Source: Erythrobacteraceae bacterium WH01K
GTDB lineage: Bacteria > Pseudomonadota > Alphaproteobacteria > Sphingomonadales > Sphingomonadaceae
NCBI GenBank assembly: GCA_027941995.1
Contig: CP115966.1
Coordinates: forward strand, 1,798,001-1,862,000
Direction of reading: 5' to 3'
Length of the DNA: 64,000 nt
The notes beneath the pieces are model-generated. The model made no database searches and was not told the DNA's origin. It was given only the letters and a program-made list of their open reading frames with translations. Positions 26,892 to 36,294 of the stretch are shown here, one piece after another. The first letter of the stretch is position 1; every line of letters begins with the position of its first letter. The position numbers and the translations under genes were made by a program.

Positions 26892-28001
26892 TTGGCAACC
26901 GAAACCGATCTCTACAAACTGCTTGGTGTCGACCGAGGAGCCGATGCCGCTACGCTGAAAAGCGCCTATCGCAAGCTGGCGATGAAGCATCATCCGGACC
27001 GCAATCCGGGCGATCCCGAAGCAGAGGCGCAGTTCAAGGCTGTCGGTGCCGCCTATGAAGTCCTGAAGGACCCGCAGAAGCGCGCGGCCTACGACCAGTA
27101 CGGCCACGCCGCCTTCCAGCAGGGCGGAATGGGCGGCGGGGGCCATGCCGATTTCGGCGATATCGGGGACATCTTCGAGACCATTTTCGGCGGAGGCTTC
27201 GGTGGTGGACGCCGGCGGCAGGCGCGCGGTGCGGACCTTCGCTACGACATGCAGGTCAGCATGGAAGATGCGTTCGACGGAAAGAAGACCCAGATCGAGA
27301 TCGAGGTTTCGCAACAATGCGACATCTGCAACGGCTCCGGCGCGGAACCAGGTACTGGGACGCGTGGATGCAATCTGTGCAATGGCTACGGCAAGGTCCG
27401 CGCAAACCAAGGCTTCTTCGTCGTCGAGCGGCCCTGTCCCAATTGCCATGGACGCGGTGAAGTTCTCGAAGATCCGTGCAGCACCTGCCGAGGCGAAGGG
27501 CGGGTCGACAAGCCGCAAGCGCTCGATGTCGAAATTCCCCCGGGCGTCGATACAGGCACGAGGATCCGCCTGTCGGGCAAGGGCGAAGCGGGTCCGCGCG
27601 GCGCGCCTCCCGGCGACCTGTATATCTTCATCCACGTCGCCCAGCACGATTTCTTCGAGCGCGAAGGCACGACTTTGCTGACCCGCGTTCCGATCAGTTT
27701 CACTACCGCGGCGCTCGGCGGATCGGTCGACATTCCCGATCTCGAGGGCTCGACGAACACGATCGACATTCCCGCCGGGATTCAATCGGGCCGTCAGCTG
27801 CGCAAGCGGGGGGCGGGCATGCCGGTCCTCCAAGGCAGGGGGCGCGGCGATCTCGTCGTCGAAATCCAGGTCGAGACTCCGACGAAGCTGAGCAAGGCGC
27901 AGAAGGAACTGCTGAAGGAATTTCGCGAAACGGAAACAGGCGCGGAATGTCCGGCAGCGCAGGGCTTCTTCGACAAGCTGAAAGGTGCGCTCGGTGCATA
28001 A
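26892..28001 (+). CDS. dnaJ: Chaperone DnaJ (Hsp40)
   Basis: 369-aa type I J-protein, co-chaperone of DnaK. The J domain carries HPD in KHHPDRNPGD near residue 33, followed by a Gly/Phe-rich linker (GGMGGGGHADFGD...GGGFGGG). Four zinc-finger repeats CxxCxGxG are all intact: CDICNGSG, CNLCNGYG, CPNCHGRG and CSTCRGEG. A C-terminal client-binding domain follows. The start is a TTG, required because the J domain begins right after it (ATETDLYKLLGVDRG) and no ATG is available; the weak start may help set the DnaK:DnaJ ratio. Confidence 0.97.
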   Translation: MATETDLYKLLGVDRGADAATLKSAYRKLAMKHHPDRNPGDPEAEAQFKAVGAAYEVLKDPQKRAAYDQYGHAAFQQGGMGGGGHADFGDIGDIFETIFGGGFGGGRRRQARGADLRYDMQVSMEDAFDGKKTQIEIEVSQQCDICNGSGAEPGTGTRGCNLCNGYGKVRANQGFFVVERPCPNCHGRGEVLEDPCSTCRGEGRVDKPQALDVEIPPGVDTGTRIRLSGKGEAGPRGAPPGDLYIFIHVAQHDFFEREGTTLLTRVPISFTTAALGGSVDIPDLEGSTNTIDIPAGIQSGRQLRKRGAGMPVLQGRGRGDLVVEIQVETPTKLSKAQKELLKEFRETETGAECPAAQGFFDKLKGALGA

Positions 28002-28117
28002 GGCGCGGGCAATCAAGCGGGGTTACGGATTCTTTGCCCTGCCGCGCTATTTCCGTATCATCTCCTGATCTATCGTGATTGGCAGGGAAGCGCTGCAGCG
28101 AAAGGAAAGCCTCGAAC

Positions 28118-28756
28118 ATGACCGTGTTGCCGTCCCTCACGATCATCGACGACTTTCTTGCCGATCCACACGCAGTCCGGCGCGCCGCCCTAGCGCTCGA
28201 TTACGACAGTGAGGCCAATCGCAGCAACTTTCCCGGCCGCAATTCGGCCACCGCACTGCCGACCAAAACGCTGGAAGAAGCGGTGTCGCGCCAGATCGGG
28301 GTTCAGGTGACGGGCACCCCCGACACCAGTCATGGCCGGTGCAGAATCACGCTGAAAACGGACAAGGGGAAAAGCGGCGTCCACTGCGACCCCGCATTCT
28401 ATTCCGGCATCCTGTATCTCTCGCGCCCCGAAGACTGCGACCGGCCCGGCGCAGGGGGAACGGATTTCTTCCGCCACAAGCGTACCGGTATCGACCGTGT
28501 GCCGCCGACGCTGGAAGATGCGCGCGCAAAGGGTTTTCGCGACATAAACGCCGTGTTCGAAGAGGTGGTGAACAGGGACACGAACCACCCCGCCAAATGG
28601 CAGCGCACGATGCGCGTACCGATCCGGTTCAACCGTCTGATCCTGTTCTCGCCATGGCTGTTCCACACCGCCGCACCCGGATTCGGCACCGACCTGGAAA
28701 GCGGCCGTCTCGCCATGCTTCTCTTCTTCGACAGGGCCGGACCACTGCCTGTCTGA
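28118..28756 (+). CDS. DUF6445 family protein, probable 2OG-Fe(II) oxygenase
   Basis: 212-aa protein of the DUF6445 family. A likely Fe(II) site is visible: HxD in GVHCDPAFYSGILYLS near residue 87 and a distal His in SPWLFHTAAPGFG near residue 187, separated by GGTDFFRHKRTG; this is the spacing of 2-oxoglutarate-dependent oxygenases. Substrate unknown. The ATG was chosen because the conserved LPSLTIIDDFLADPHAVRR segment begins immediately after it and a GGAAAG lies upstream. It is convergent with the patatin gene, 4 bp apart, and 116 bp downstream of dnaJ. Confidence 0.7.
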   Translation: MTVLPSLTIIDDFLADPHAVRRAALALDYDSEANRSNFPGRNSATALPTKTLEEAVSRQIGVQVTGTPDTSHGRCRITLKTDKGKSGVHCDPAFYSGILYLSRPEDCDRPGAGGTDFFRHKRTGIDRVPPTLEDARAKGFRDINAVFEEVVNRDTNHPAKWQRTMRVPIRFNRLILFSPWLFHTAAPGFGTDLESGRLAMLLFFDRAGPLPV

Positions 28757-28760
28757 CCCA

Positions 28761-31097
28761 TCAGGGCAGACGTTCGCGGATTTCCGTTTCGATGGCGTCG
28801 ATCAGTGAAGGATCGGCGGTCAGCCTGCCGCGTTCTTCATCGAGGATCGCCAAAAAGAGCTCACGCTTGTAAGCGCTGCATACGCTGTCCAGTATCGGAT
28901 TCTCGAGCGTTGAGCACACGAGGTCGACCATCCGTTCCGCGCCGTGCAGTCGCCCCCAGAGATAATCGTTCTCTCGGTAGGCCCGGCTGAAGAACGCGCC
29001 GAAATTATAGAACTCCGTACCGCGCAGGGTGGCGGCTGTTCCGCCCTCCCTGATCGACCGGGCATCCTCCGGGCTGATCCTGTCGACCTTCACCGGGTCG
29101 AATTCGGTCAAGCCGTCGGCGCCCAGCAGCGGCAGTGTGGCGATGTCGTAATAGGGAAAGCCGAGATAGGTCAGCAGCATCTTGCGCCGCAGGTTCTCCG
29201 GCATCTGCGTGAGCGCGACCGAGAGCATTTCCTCTGCCCTCAGGTCCAGTTCGGGAAGCAAATGTCGTTCTGCCAGCAGGTCGAGCACGGGTCCGGGCGC
29301 CTCCATCACGTTGGCGGCGGCAAGGGAGAAATCGTCGCCCAGATGGGCTGTCGCCTCGCGGTCGAAATACAGCGACAAGATGTCGTAGATTGCCGAGCGG
29401 GCGTCATCCGTTGCCGCATCGTCGATGTCTGGATCGGCATCCCATTCGCGGGACGCGCGACGCGCCAGCAATCGCAGGCGCCGGATACGAAAGCCGAGGT
29501 CGTGGGTCCGGAAGAACGCGATGGCGGCATCGTTCGCACCGCCGCTGTCGCTGCCCAGCGATGTCAGGCCCCGCCGCTCCAGCTCGCGCCTGAGCGACGC
29601 GACCAGAGGCTGCGTATCGGGAATAGCGAGCGAAGGAGCGCTGGACAGGGCCAGGGACGCGAGCCGCTCCAGAATGCCGTTGAACTTGGTCTGGGCGTAG
29701 GGGTGGTAGGCGAACCCGGCATTTTCCGCTGCCGCCTGCTGAGCCCGGTTACGCCAGTTTTTCAGGCGGCGCGGGGTAGGGCGGTTCAGGAACAGTGTTC
29801 GGCCGAACAGCTTGTCGACCGCATCCTCCACCGCAGGGCGCATGCCGGACACGATATCGCGGCGCCGCGAAGCTTCGCGCGATTGCTTTTCCAGCGCTTC
29901 CAGATTGTCGCGGATCGGCTGTTCGCGCGGGATGGTGGACAGGGAGCCGAAGATGGCGGAGAAAAAGCCGACCGGCCCGGCGTCCCCTTTAGCCGCGGCC
30001 TCTTCACCGGAGTTGTCACTGCCGAACCGTTCGGGGCGGGGATCGATATAGACGAAGCGGCGATCGACTTCGCGGTGGGCGGGGCGGCCTCGCAAAGCCT
30101 CGATCGCGCCGGCGAATGGGGCATTCACCAGAACCGCGCCGTCGATCAGATTGACCGCATCGGCCGTGCCGCGATCTGAATGCACCGGCATGATCCGCTG
30201 GAGAAAGGCGTCGCGGCCTTGCCACTCATCACCGGTCTCGCTTGCCAGCCTGTCGATCTCGCCCACCTGCAGGGGAGGGAATGCGCCCGGAAAACTGGAG
30301 GTCGCGCGCGCCGCGAAGGTCAGCTCGTAATGATCCGCCAGCGACTTTCCCGCCTCCAGCGGCACGCGCGCGGTGAACGAGACCGGCATGCGGTGCTCGC
30401 TTTCCATGACGACGGGCGGACTGTTCAATCGCAGCATCTCGAGATGACCGCCGAAATCCGTGGCGGTCACGAACAAATCGATGGGATGGGCCGGCGGCAG
30501 CAGGGGAGGTCCGGCCTGACTGCCCGCCACGGCCTGCAGCGCATCGTGCAGCAGGCGGGACATGCCGAGACCCGAGAACGGGGGCTGGAACCAGCGTCCA
30601 CGGATCAGGCGGGATACCTTCGTGCGCACCTCTTCCCGCGTTTCCGGCGCGACGCTCTCGCTGACGGCATTTCCGGGGCGGCGAAGCAGATATTCCGCCA
30701 GGGGCTGGGCCCACAATTTGGCATACCGCCAGACGGGGCGCGCGTCCTTGTCCGTCAGGCGGTCGATATCCGCATTGTCCAGCCACAGTTCGGTGAGCGG
30801 CTCCAGCGACCGTCCCGAATGGATTGCCTCCGCCAGGAAAACCGCATTGATGCCGCCGGCGCTTGCCCCGGTGAGGATGTCGGGCAGAACGCGCAAGGAC
30901 AGTCCCGCTTCGTCTCGTAAATGGGTAAGCAGGCGGACATAGACGTCTTCCGAACCGCCCGTGACCCGGTCATCGTCATGGAAGGCGCGGCTGGCCCGTG
31001 CGAGCTTCCAGATCTCTTTGGTGACACCGTGCATGTATACGGCGAGGCTGACGCCGCCGTAACAGACCAGGGCAATCCGGAGTTCTTTCTGCCGCAT
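28761..31097 (-). CDS. Patatin-like phospholipase with DUF3376
   Basis: 778-aa patatin-related protein. The catalytic dyad is readable: nucleophile GASAGG near residue 84 within ILTGASAGGINAVFLAEAI, and Asp in the DGA motif LIDGAVLVNAPF near residue 316; the oxyanion-hole loop is CYGGVSLAVYMHGV at residues 13-26. The length and long helical C-terminus (DUF3376, about 330 residues) match the large bacterial patatin-related family rather than small phospholipases. Likely a cytoplasmic or peripheral lipid acyl hydrolase; substrate unknown. Divergent from radA by about 70 bp. Confidence 0.85.
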   Translation of the reverse strand: MRQKELRIALVCYGGVSLAVYMHGVTKEIWKLARASRAFHDDDRVTGGSEDVYVRLLTHLRDEAGLSLRVLPDILTGASAGGINAVFLAEAIHSGRSLEPLTELWLDNADIDRLTDKDARPVWRYAKLWAQPLAEYLLRRPGNAVSESVAPETREEVRTKVSRLIRGRWFQPPFSGLGMSRLLHDALQAVAGSQAGPPLLPPAHPIDLFVTATDFGGHLEMLRLNSPPVVMESEHRMPVSFTARVPLEAGKSLADHYELTFAARATSSFPGAFPPLQVGEIDRLASETGDEWQGRDAFLQRIMPVHSDRGTADAVNLIDGAVLVNAPFAGAIEALRGRPAHREVDRRFVYIDPRPERFGSDNSGEEAAAKGDAGPVGFFSAIFGSLSTIPREQPIRDNLEALEKQSREASRRRDIVSGMRPAVEDAVDKLFGRTLFLNRPTPRRLKNWRNRAQQAAAENAGFAYHPYAQTKFNGILERLASLALSSAPSLAIPDTQPLVASLRRELERRGLTSLGSDSGGANDAAIAFFRTHDLGFRIRRLRLLARRASREWDADPDIDDAATDDARSAIYDILSLYFDREATAHLGDDFSLAAANVMEAPGPVLDLLAERHLLPELDLRAEEMLSVALTQMPENLRRKMLLTYLGFPYYDIATLPLLGADGLTEFDPVKVDRISPEDARSIREGGTAATLRGTEFYNFGAFFSRAYRENDYLWGRLHGAERMVDLVCSTLENPILDSVCSAYKRELFLAILDEERGRLTADPSLIDAIETEIRERLP

Positions 31098-31168
31098 GCC
31101 CGCCTTGTGCAGTGGATAGGCCGCGAAGGCAATTGCGTTCCCCCAATGTTCTGTTTACGGCCCGGTAC

Positions 31169-32536
31169 ATGGCGAAGCCGAAGAAACGATACATCTGCCA
31201 GGCCTGCGGGTCGGTCTCCCCTCGCTGGCAGGGGCAGTGTCCCGATTGCGCGGAATGGAACACGCTGGTGGAGGACGCGCCTGCGACGGTGTTCTCGCAA
31301 AAGCACGATCTGTCGAGCGGCGGCCGGGCCGTGTCGTTCGTTCCCCTGGACAAACCCGGAGAGATGCCCGTCCGCCAGCCCACCGGCCTTGCGGAGTTCG
31401 ATCGCGCGCTGGGCGGCGGACTGGTGCCGGGCAGTGCAATCCTGATGGGCGGCGATCCCGGGATAGGGAAATCGACGCTACTGCTGCAAACAGCAGCCGC
31501 CGTTGCGAAGGATGGCGGGCACGCGGTGTATGTCAGCGGCGAGGAAGCGGCGGGCCAGGTCCGGCTGCGTGCGGCACGGCTCGGTCTTGCGGACGCTCCC
31601 GTCAGCCTCGCAGCGGCGACGTCGGTGCGCGATATACTGACAACGCTTGGCAGGATGGACGCGCCCAAGCTGCTGGTGATCGATTCCATCCAGACGATGC
31701 ATTCGGACACCATCGAAGGCGCGCCGGGCACGGTCAGCCAGGTCCGGGGCTGTGCCTTCGAACTGATCCGCTACGCCAAGGAGAACGGCGTCGCCTTGGT
31801 GTTGGTGGGCCATGTGACGAAGGATGGCACGATTGCCGGCCCCCGCGTGCTGGAACACATGGTGGACGTCGTCATGAGCTTCGAGGGTGAACGCAGCCAC
31901 CAATACCGGATCCTGCGCGCGCTCAAGAACCGGTTCGGTGCGGTGGATGAAATCGGCGTGTTCGCCATGGCGGGAGCGGGGCTGGAAGAAGTCGCGAACC
32001 CCTCCATGCTGTTCCTCTCGGGCCGGGACGAGCCTCTGGCAGGCAGTTCGGTCTTCCCCGCGCTGGAGGGAACGCGTCCGGTGCTGGTCGAGGTCCAGGC
32101 ACTCATCGTCAGGCTGCAATCGGGGGCTACGCCCCGGCGTGCGGTCGTGGGCTGGGACAGCGGCCGCCTCGCGATGCTGCTCGCTGTGCTGGAATCGCGC
32201 TGCGGCCTGAATTTCAGTTCCGCGGAAGTCTATCTCAACATCGCCGGCGGCTACCGTCTGTCCGATCCTGCCGCCGATCTGGCGATTGCCGCCGCCCTGA
32301 TCAGCGCCTTGGCCGACAAGGCCCTGCCGAACCGCTCGACCTTTTTCGGCGAAGTGTCGCTGGGCGGGGAAATCAGGCCCGTATCCCATGCCAGCCTCAG
32401 GATGCGGGAATCGGCGAAACTGGGTTTCGACGTCGCATTCGGTCCGCACGGTATCGACGATGTACCGGATGGCCTGCGTTATGACGGTCTCCGGCAGCTC
32501 TCCAATCTCGTTGACCGCATCATGGGCAGCCAATAA
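31169..32536 (+). CDS. radA: DNA repair protein RadA
   Basis: 455-aa RecA-like branch-migration helicase. An N-terminal four-Cys zinc finger (YICQACGSVSPRWQGQCPDC), Walker A GGDPGIGKSTLL near residue 94, Walker B LLVIDSIQTM near residue 167, the RadA-specific KNRFG motif near residue 253, and the C-terminal Lon-like domain with GGYRLSDPAADLAIAAALISA near residue 360. Full length. The zinc finger fixes the ATG. cvpA follows 12 bp downstream, and a run of coupled genes continues to the NifU-like gene. Confidence 0.97.
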   Translation: MAKPKKRYICQACGSVSPRWQGQCPDCAEWNTLVEDAPATVFSQKHDLSSGGRAVSFVPLDKPGEMPVRQPTGLAEFDRALGGGLVPGSAILMGGDPGIGKSTLLLQTAAAVAKDGGHAVYVSGEEAAGQVRLRAARLGLADAPVSLAAATSVRDILTTLGRMDAPKLLVIDSIQTMHSDTIEGAPGTVSQVRGCAFELIRYAKENGVALVLVGHVTKDGTIAGPRVLEHMVDVVMSFEGERSHQYRILRALKNRFGAVDEIGVFAMAGAGLEEVANPSMLFLSGRDEPLAGSSVFPALEGTRPVLVEVQALIVRLQSGATPRRAVVGWDSGRLAMLLAVLESRCGLNFSSAEVYLNIAGGYRLSDPAADLAIAAALISALADKALPNRSTFFGEVSLGGEIRPVSHASLRMRESAKLGFDVAFGPHGIDDVPDGLRYDGLRQLSNLVDRIMGSQ

Positions 32537-32548
32537 TAGCCCGTTTGA

Positions 32549-33082
32549 ATGACGGGTTTCGATATCATCGTGATCGTGATTGTCGGCGTTGCGGCAATCG
32601 GCGGGTTCATGCGCGGACTGGTGCAGGAAGTGCTGTCGCTGTCCGTGTGGTTCGTGGCGGCATTCTGCATTCACTACCTGCATTATCCGCTGTATTCCCT
32701 GCTGCTCGGCTACATTGCATCCTCGACGCTGTCGGCGCTGCTGGGCTTCGCCTTGCTGCTGCTGATCCCCTATATCGGCATGAAGATCATCATAGGTCTG
32801 GCAGCGGCCGACAATGGCGGTTCCGAACTCAAGCCTTTCGACCGCGTTCTGGGCTTTGCCACGGGACTGGTGAAGGGTGCGCTGATTGCAGTTTTCGGCT
32901 TCTGCCTCATCGCCTTCACCTTCGACGAAACGTGGAGCATTACCGGACGGCCGGCATGGGTTGCGACCGCGCGCACCTATCCCGCAATCAATGCAGCAAC
33001 GAACGAGCTTGTGCCGCTTATCGCTGTGCGCCGGGCCAATTTGCGTGAAGCTGGGGAAGCTGCCGCAGAAGGCGCGGAATGA
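32549..33082 (+). CDS. CvpA family membrane protein
   Basis: 177-aa inner-membrane protein with four hydrophobic segments: FDIIVIVIVGVAAIGGFMRG at the N-terminus, with the typical GxxRGxxQE (GGFMRGLVQEV), then SLSVWFVAAFCIHYL, LLGFALLLLIPYIG and GLVKGALIAVFGFCLIAF, matching CvpA/colicin V production proteins. The family is implicated in envelope homeostasis rather than in making colicin. The stop overlaps the next start as ATGA. Its position between radA and an Fe-S scaffold-like gene is typical of sphingomonads. Confidence 0.88.
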   Translation: MTGFDIIVIVIVGVAAIGGFMRGLVQEVLSLSVWFVAAFCIHYLHYPLYSLLLGYIASSTLSALLGFALLLLIPYIGMKIIIGLAAADNGGSELKPFDRVLGFATGLVKGALIAVFGFCLIAFTFDETWSITGRPAWVATARTYPAINAATNELVPLIAVRRANLREAGEAAAEGAE

Positions 33083-33516
33083 CCGCTCGTCCTGCAGGGA
33101 AACTGTACACCCCCGAAATGCTTCACCTGGCCACGCAGCTGGCCGAATTCCCGCCGCGGCCGGAATTGCCGCTTCACGGGGAAGCCAGGTCCGCCACGTG
33201 CGGAAGCAAACTCGCCCTCGATGTCGAAATTGCGAATGACGAAATATCCGCTTCGGGACTGCTGGTGCAGGCCTGCGCCGTCGGACAGGCGAGCGCCGCC
33301 CTGTTTGCGCAGTGGATCGATCGTCGCCCCGTATCGGAAGTGACAGTTGCAGGCGAGGCTGTCGAACGATGGCTTGGAGGAGACGCTCGCCTGCCGGAGT
33401 GCATCGATCTTGCAACGATTGCAGCTGCGCGCGACTATCCCGGCAGGCATGGGGCAATCCTGCTACCGTGGAGAGCCTTTTCCGACGCGCTTTGCAACGC
33501 GCCCGGATCGGGCTAA
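33079..33516 (+). CDS. IscU/NifU-like iron-sulfur cluster scaffold-like protein
   Basis: 145-aa protein of the IscU/NifU N-terminal fold. The three scaffold cysteines of the family are present: SATCGSKL near residue 41, QACAVGQASA near residue 66 and PECIDL near residue 108. The Asp that follows the first Cys in IscU (CGD) is Ser here, a change seen in divergent alphaproteobacterial members, so cluster lability may differ. It may serve in Fe-S delivery; no iscS or suf genes lie nearby. Start overlaps cvpA (ATGA). Confidence 0.8.
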   Translation: MTARPAGKLYTPEMLHLATQLAEFPPRPELPLHGEARSATCGSKLALDVEIANDEISASGLLVQACAVGQASAALFAQWIDRRPVSEVTVAGEAVERWLGGDARLPECIDLATIAAARDYPGRHGAILLPWRAFSDALCNAPGSG

Positions 33517-33521
33517 TCCGT

Positions 33522-33536
33522 CAGGCGACGCGCCTG
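33522..33536. other. Perfect inverted repeat upstream of MHS transporter
   Basis: CAGGCG-ACG-CGCCTG, a 6-bp perfect dyad with a 3-nt centre, in the 39-bp gap just before the transporter gene. It could be an operator or a small hairpin; too short to assign. Confidence 0.3.
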
Positions 33537-33555
33537 GGGGAGGGTAGGTCAGGTC

Positions 33556-35211
33556 ATGAGTGAATCAACAGCACCATCGCCGGAAGCCGCCGGAACACGC
33601 GAGCCCAGCGAGAAGGAAATCCGTCTCGTCATCGCCGCCAGTTCCGCGGGCACGATTTTCGAGTGGTACGATTTCTTCATCTACGGGACGCTCGCCTACA
33701 TCCTGAAAGACGCGTTCTACGACGTCGACAACGACACGCTCGGCCTGTTGCTGGTGTGGTCGACATTTGCCGTCGGCTTCGCCTTCCGGCCTATCGGCGC
33801 GGTCTTGTTCGGTTTTCTCGGGGACCGGCTGGGCCGCAAATATACCTTTCTCGTCACCGTCACTCTGATGGGCATTGCCACCGCCGGGGTCGGCCTGATC
33901 CCGACGGTCGCGACGATAGGAATTGCCGCGCCCATCATCGTCATCCTGCTCCGCATTCTCCAGGGTCTGGCCCTCGGCGGAGAATATGGCGGCGCGGCAA
34001 TCTACGTGGCTGAACATGCGAAGCCGGAAAAGCGGGGCTTTTACACCAGCTTCATCCAGGCGAGCGTCGTTGGCGGCTTCGTCCTGTCGATCATCGTCGT
34101 ACTGGCCTGCCGGTTCCTGATACCTGAGGACGATTTCGCCGCCTGGGGTTGGCGCGTCCCGTTCCTGCTTTCGATCCTGCTTCTCGTCATCTCGCTGTGG
34201 ATGCGGCTCAAGCTCTCGGAAAGCCCGGTGTTCCAAGCGATGAAGGCCGAGGGAAAGATTTCCGGCAATCCCTTCGTCGAAAGCTTCACCTATCCCGGGA
34301 ACAAGAAGCGCATCTTCGTCACCCTGTTCGGCGTGACCGGCGTGCTGACCACAATCTGGTATACCGCATTCTTTTCCGGGATGAGCTTCCTGCGCGGCCC
34401 GATGCATGTCGCCGACCTGACGGTCGAACTTCTGCTGCTCGTATCCGGCCTGCTCGCCATGTCGTTCTACATCCTGGTCGGCAAGTGGTCGGACCGGGTC
34501 GGACGCAAGAAACCGATCATCATCGGTGCGATCCTGTCGCTCGCACTGCTGTTTCCGGCCTTTTGGGCGCTGGGCAGCCTCGCCAATCCGGGTCTCGCCG
34601 AGGCATCGGAGCGTACGCCCGTCGTCGTGCGGGGGGCGAATTGCACGACCGATCCCTTTGCCGAATTGCTGGACCGCGAGCAGACGTCCTGCGGGAAACT
34701 CCTAGAAACGCTGACCGCTTCCGGGGTCACCTACGACGTCGAACCGGCCGCCACGCTCGGCCTGTCTGCGGGCGGTGAAGACATCGCGATCGCGCCCGAA
34801 TGGCTGGAAAGCGGCGCTGCGCGAAGCGAGGGGGTCCGGGCGGCCCTTACCGAATACGGCTTCGACTTTTCGAAGCAGCAACCGGATGCCCTGCGGCTTC
34901 TCGGGATCGTCGGCGTGCTGCTCGTCCTCGGGCTTCTTTCGGCGCTTACCTATGGTTCCGTTGCCGCCCTGCTGGCCGAGATGTTCCCGCCCAGCATCCG
35001 CTATTCCTCCATGTCCATTCCCTATCACATCGGGGCCGGGTACCTCGGAGGCTTCCTGCCTCTGATCGCAGGCATCATCGTTGCGCGAACCGGCGACCTG
35101 TATGCAGGGCTGTGGTACACATGGGGCGTGGTCGCCTTCGGCGTAATCGTCGCCTGGTGGGGCCTGCCGGACGGACCGCCGAAAGATTTCGAAGAGCGCG
35201 CCGAAAGCTGA
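33556..35211 (+). CDS. MFS transporter, metabolite:H+ symporter (MHS/ProP-like) with periplasmic insert
   Basis: 551-aa inner-membrane transporter of the MHS branch. GTIFEWYDFFIYGTLAYIL near residue 33, motif A GFLGDRLGRKYTF near residue 90, LQGLALGGEYGGAAIYVAEH near residue 136, and a second motif A-like GKWSDRVGRKKPIIIG near residue 310. MHS carriers import compatible solutes, dicarboxylates or shikimate. It is about 100 residues longer than usual because of an insert at about residues 348-443 between TM9 and TM10, on the periplasmic side by topology, holding two Cys. alr starts one base after the stop. Confidence 0.85.
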   Translation: MSESTAPSPEAAGTREPSEKEIRLVIAASSAGTIFEWYDFFIYGTLAYILKDAFYDVDNDTLGLLLVWSTFAVGFAFRPIGAVLFGFLGDRLGRKYTFLVTVTLMGIATAGVGLIPTVATIGIAAPIIVILLRILQGLALGGEYGGAAIYVAEHAKPEKRGFYTSFIQASVVGGFVLSIIVVLACRFLIPEDDFAAWGWRVPFLLSILLLVISLWMRLKLSESPVFQAMKAEGKISGNPFVESFTYPGNKKRIFVTLFGVTGVLTTIWYTAFFSGMSFLRGPMHVADLTVELLLLVSGLLAMSFYILVGKWSDRVGRKKPIIIGAILSLALLFPAFWALGSLANPGLAEASERTPVVVRGANCTTDPFAELLDREQTSCGKLLETLTASGVTYDVEPAATLGLSAGGEDIAIAPEWLESGAARSEGVRAALTEYGFDFSKQQPDALRLLGIVGVLLVLGLLSALTYGSVAALLAEMFPPSIRYSSMSIPYHIGAGYLGGFLPLIAGIIVARTGDLYAGLWYTWGVVAFGVIVAWWGLPDGPPKDFEERAES

Positions 35212-35212
35212 C

Positions 35213-36268
35213 GTGAGAAACGAAGACCTTCCCCCGGTCCCGACGCCAACCATACGCCTCGACATCGACCGCGATGCGCTGGGAGCGAACTGGCGGTTCC
35301 TCGATCGCCTTTCCCGTCCGGCACGCGCCGGTGCGGCGGTCAAGGCCGATTGCTACGGCCTGGGCGTCGACACCTGTCTACCCGTCCTTCTGGAAGCAGG
35401 CGCGCGCGACTTTTTCGTGGCCCACTGGAGCGAGGTTTCCGGCGTCCTGCGCCATGCGGAGGCGCATCAATTGGCCGTGCTGCACGGCGTCAATACACCG
35501 GAAGAAGTGCAGTACGCGCGGGCCACCGGCGTTCGCCCGGTCATCAATTCGCTGCATCAGGCGCGCTTGTGGAACCAGTCGGGCGGCGGCGAATGCCATC
35601 TGATGATCGACACCGGCATACACCGTTTGGGGATATCGCCGGAACAGGCGCGCGACCCCGCAATCGCAGCGCTGGACGTCGGTGTCCTGATGTCTCACCT
35701 TTCCTCCGCCGACGAAGACGGGGAAACCAGCGGCGACCAGCTTGCCGCGTTCCATGCAGCGAAGGATGTTGTCGGGGCGAGGGAACTCAGCATCGCCAAC
35801 AGCGCAGGTGTCGGGCTCGGTTCGCAATACGCCTTCGATCTCACGCGGCCCGGTCTCGCGCTTTACGGCGGCGTCCCGCGGCCGGAGCTTGAAGGCCGGA
35901 TCAGGCAGGTCGCCTTTCCGCGCGCCTCGATTATACAGGTCCACGAGCTGAAGGCAGGCGACAGCGTAGGGTACAACCGGGAATTCACCGCAAGCGAGCC
36001 GATGCGCGTCGGCACCGTGTCGCTGGGTTACGCCGATGGCTTCCTGCGCAGCTGGGGCGCGCGTGGCTGGCTGGAACATGACGGCAGGAAGCTGACCCTG
36101 CTGGGCAAGGTATCGATGGACATGGTAATCGTGGACCTCCGGGACACACCGGACATTGGCCTCGGTGACTGGCTCGATGTTCCTTACGACCTGCCGTCCG
36201 CGTCGCGAGTCAGTGGCCTTTCCCAATACGAATTGCTGACGGTTCTGGGCCAGCGAATGCGCGGCTGA
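35213..36268 (+). CDS. alr: Alanine racemase
   Basis: 351-aa PLP enzyme converting L- to D-alanine for peptidoglycan. The PLP lysine is in AAVKADCYGLG near residue 44; GTVSLGYADGFLR near residue 264 and LLGKVSMDMVIVD near residue 299 (general-base loop) match Alr. Because AVKADxYGxG is shared with DadX, catabolic use is also possible. The start is GTG one base after the MHS transporter stop, so the two are cotranscribed; uptake of an amino-acid-related solute would fit but is only inference. Confidence 0.92.
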   Translation: MRNEDLPPVPTPTIRLDIDRDALGANWRFLDRLSRPARAGAAVKADCYGLGVDTCLPVLLEAGARDFFVAHWSEVSGVLRHAEAHQLAVLHGVNTPEEVQYARATGVRPVINSLHQARLWNQSGGGECHLMIDTGIHRLGISPEQARDPAIAALDVGVLMSHLSSADEDGETSGDQLAAFHAAKDVVGARELSIANSAGVGLGSQYAFDLTRPGLALYGGVPRPELEGRIRQVAFPRASIIQVHELKAGDSVGYNREFTASEPMRVGTVSLGYADGFLRSWGARGWLEHDGRKLTLLGKVSMDMVIVDLRDTPDIGLGDWLDVPYDLPSASRVSGLSQYELLTVLGQRMRG

Positions 36269-36279
36269 GGACTGCACTT

Positions 36280-36294
36280 CGTTGCATCGCAACG
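36280..36294. promoter_or_regulatory. Candidate PhaR operator upstream of phaR
   Basis: CGTTGC-ATC-GCAACG, a perfect dyad with TGC-N3-GCA geometry, 90 bp before the phaR ATG. PhaR proteins bind TGC/GCA-type dyads in other alphaproteobacteria and repress their own gene. Further TGC/GCA half-sites occur up to 36348. Confidence 0.4.
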
